Assembly (NCBI RefSeq): GCF_014779665.1
Contig: NZ_JACXYY010000004.1
Span: forward strand, 62,001-126,000
Direction: 5' to 3'
Length of the DNA stretch: 64,000 nucleotides
DNA from: Nocardioides hwasunensis
Lineage (GTDB): Bacteria > Actinomycetota > Actinomycetes > Propionibacteriales > Nocardioidaceae
A model generated the notes under the pieces. The model was not told the origin of the DNA. It worked only from the letters and a program-made list of their open reading frames with translations, and ran no database searches. Of this stretch, positions 63,429 to 64,000 are shown piece by piece; within the stretch, counting starts at the first letter, position 1, and each line of letters starts with the position of its first letter. Position numbers and translations under genes: made by a program.

Positions 63429-64000
63429 TCAGGAACGGGCGCCGGTGGGCTCCCGGGTCTCACGCTCGGCTTGGTAGCGGGCGGTCGCCGCCGCCTGCGA
63501 GGCCGACGTCGCCTTGACGCTGGCGCCTGCCGACGCGACCAGGCGGTCGTGGGAGTCGACCACCGACTCTAGGGCGCCGGTGAAGTGGGGCATCACCTGC
63601 TCAGCGAAGAGCTCGTAGCTGCGCATCGTGGCCGAGAACGAGGCGTAGTCGGCGCCCTGCATGAGGTAGGTGCCGTAGCCCCCGGACTTCTCCTCCAAGC
63701 GCTTGAGCTGGGCCACCGCCATCTCAGGCGTGCCTATGACGCCCTTGCCGGTCTCGTTCATGACGTCGACGAGCTCGCTGATGTCGGTGAACTCGCCGCT
63801 GGTCGTCGGGGAGACGTGCTTCATGTAGTTCATCAGCCAGAGGAAGCCGTGCTCCATGTTCTTCTTGGCCTGCTCCAGCGACTCGGCAATATGCATCGGT
63901 CCCATCAGCCGCCAGGTCGAGCGGTCGGCGACGTGGCCGTGCTCCTGGGCCTCGACCTCCAGCACGTCCCAGTGGCCGGCGAGCCGGTCGACGGCGGCGG
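63429..64000 (-). CDS. LLM-class flavin-dependent oxidoreductase, C-terminal part
   Basis: The last ~190 codons; the gene enters from the right edge. EAQEHGHVADRSTWRLMGPM is a signature of the monooxygenase-like branch of luciferase-like proteins. Then IAESLEQAKKNMEHGFLWLM, GVIGTPEMAVAQLKRLEEKS and YELFAEQVMPHFTGALE follow, and the tail is Ala/Ser-rich. It probably uses reduced FMN or F420 to oxidise the compound degraded by the cluster. It is 96 bp upstream of the TetR gene on the same strand. Confidence 0.85.
   Translation of the reverse strand, partial: AAVDRLAGHWDVLEVEAQEHGHVADRSTWRLMGPMHIAESLEQAKKNMEHGFLWLMNYMKHVSPTTSGEFTDISELVDVMNETGKGVIGTPEMAVAQLKRLEEKSGGYGTYLMQGADYASFSATMRSYELFAEQVMPHFTGALESVVDSHDRLVASAGASVKATSASQAAATARYQAERETREPTGARS

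Overview
The window is very GC-rich with strong third-position bias. It carries an actinobacterial gene set: mshB (mycothiol), the sigE/anti-sigma/htrA module, a DUF3117 gene, DivIVA-type and DUF3054 proteins, and a eukaryote-like ileS behind a T-box. About a third of the genes have a -10-like hexamer 6-8 nt before the start codon and no ribosome binding site, which indicates leaderless mRNAs. The best match is a Nocardioides-like member of the Propionibacteriales. The genus is inferred from content and style, not from a search.

Layout. 1-1174: end of a pilus-type locus (CpaE-like fragment, SAF/CpaB-like protein) and a small HTH protein. 1183-4782: envelope-stress module htrA, anti-sigma, sigE, then an O-methyltransferase. 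4826-10458: DUF3117/pepA/YdhR-like genes, a crotonase, DivIVA/LOG/dapE. 10509-13665: an unusual three-gene operon of related membrane proteins. 13685-17155: ileS with an ultrashort-stem-I T-box leader. 17185-17871: a membrane protein/XRE regulator pair behind tandem palindromic operators. 17912-19250: one AbiEi/DUF559-like gene enclosed by two ~98 bp clusters that are inverted copies of each other. 19325-28070: DinB protein, tandem secreted paralogues, dapD, a large M14 carboxypeptidase, and a two-domain wall-lytic-like protein. 28246-34741: dapC-fdxA, GNAT, DUF389, VanW protein, mshB. 34747-50458: mostly leaderless single genes and short operons (thioesterase, GH43, P450-lysoplasmalogenase, CynX transporter, psuK-psuG, VOC/GNAT/methyltransferase, alpha/beta hydrolase, ferric-reductase-like protein, CHAP protein).

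50557-53073 looks like a small accessory island: a SUKH-type immunity-like protein, a ParDE/RelBE-type toxin-antitoxin pair, and about 700 bp of poorly coding, lower-GC DNA. From 53074 to the right edge is a catabolic cluster on the minus strand, held together by 4-nt stop/start overlaps and Shine-Dalgarno starts. It encodes a TetR regulator, [2Fe-2S] ferredoxin and its reductase, acyl-CoA dehydrogenase, APH-like kinase, SDR, a truncated FMN oxidase, MFS exporter, 3-hydroxyacyl-CoA dehydrogenase, nitronate monooxygenase-like protein, crotonase, and a partial LLM flavin oxidoreductase. A promoter with a TetR-type palindrome at its start site lies in front of the ferredoxin gene. The acyl-CoA dehydrogenase + kinase + SDR trio resembles the LvaC/LvaA/LvaD (ACAD10/11-like) route for 4-hydroxyacyl-CoA breakdown.

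The succinylase branch of lysine/diaminopimelate synthesis is spread over the left half (dapE, dapD, dapC). From memory, the order dapD, dapE, LOG, DivIVA, DUF3117, O-methyltransferase, sigE, anti-sigma, htrA, and separately fdx-dapC and mshB, parallels one arm of the Mycobacterium tuberculosis chromosome. The left two thirds therefore look like ancient core chromosome and the right end like accessory DNA.
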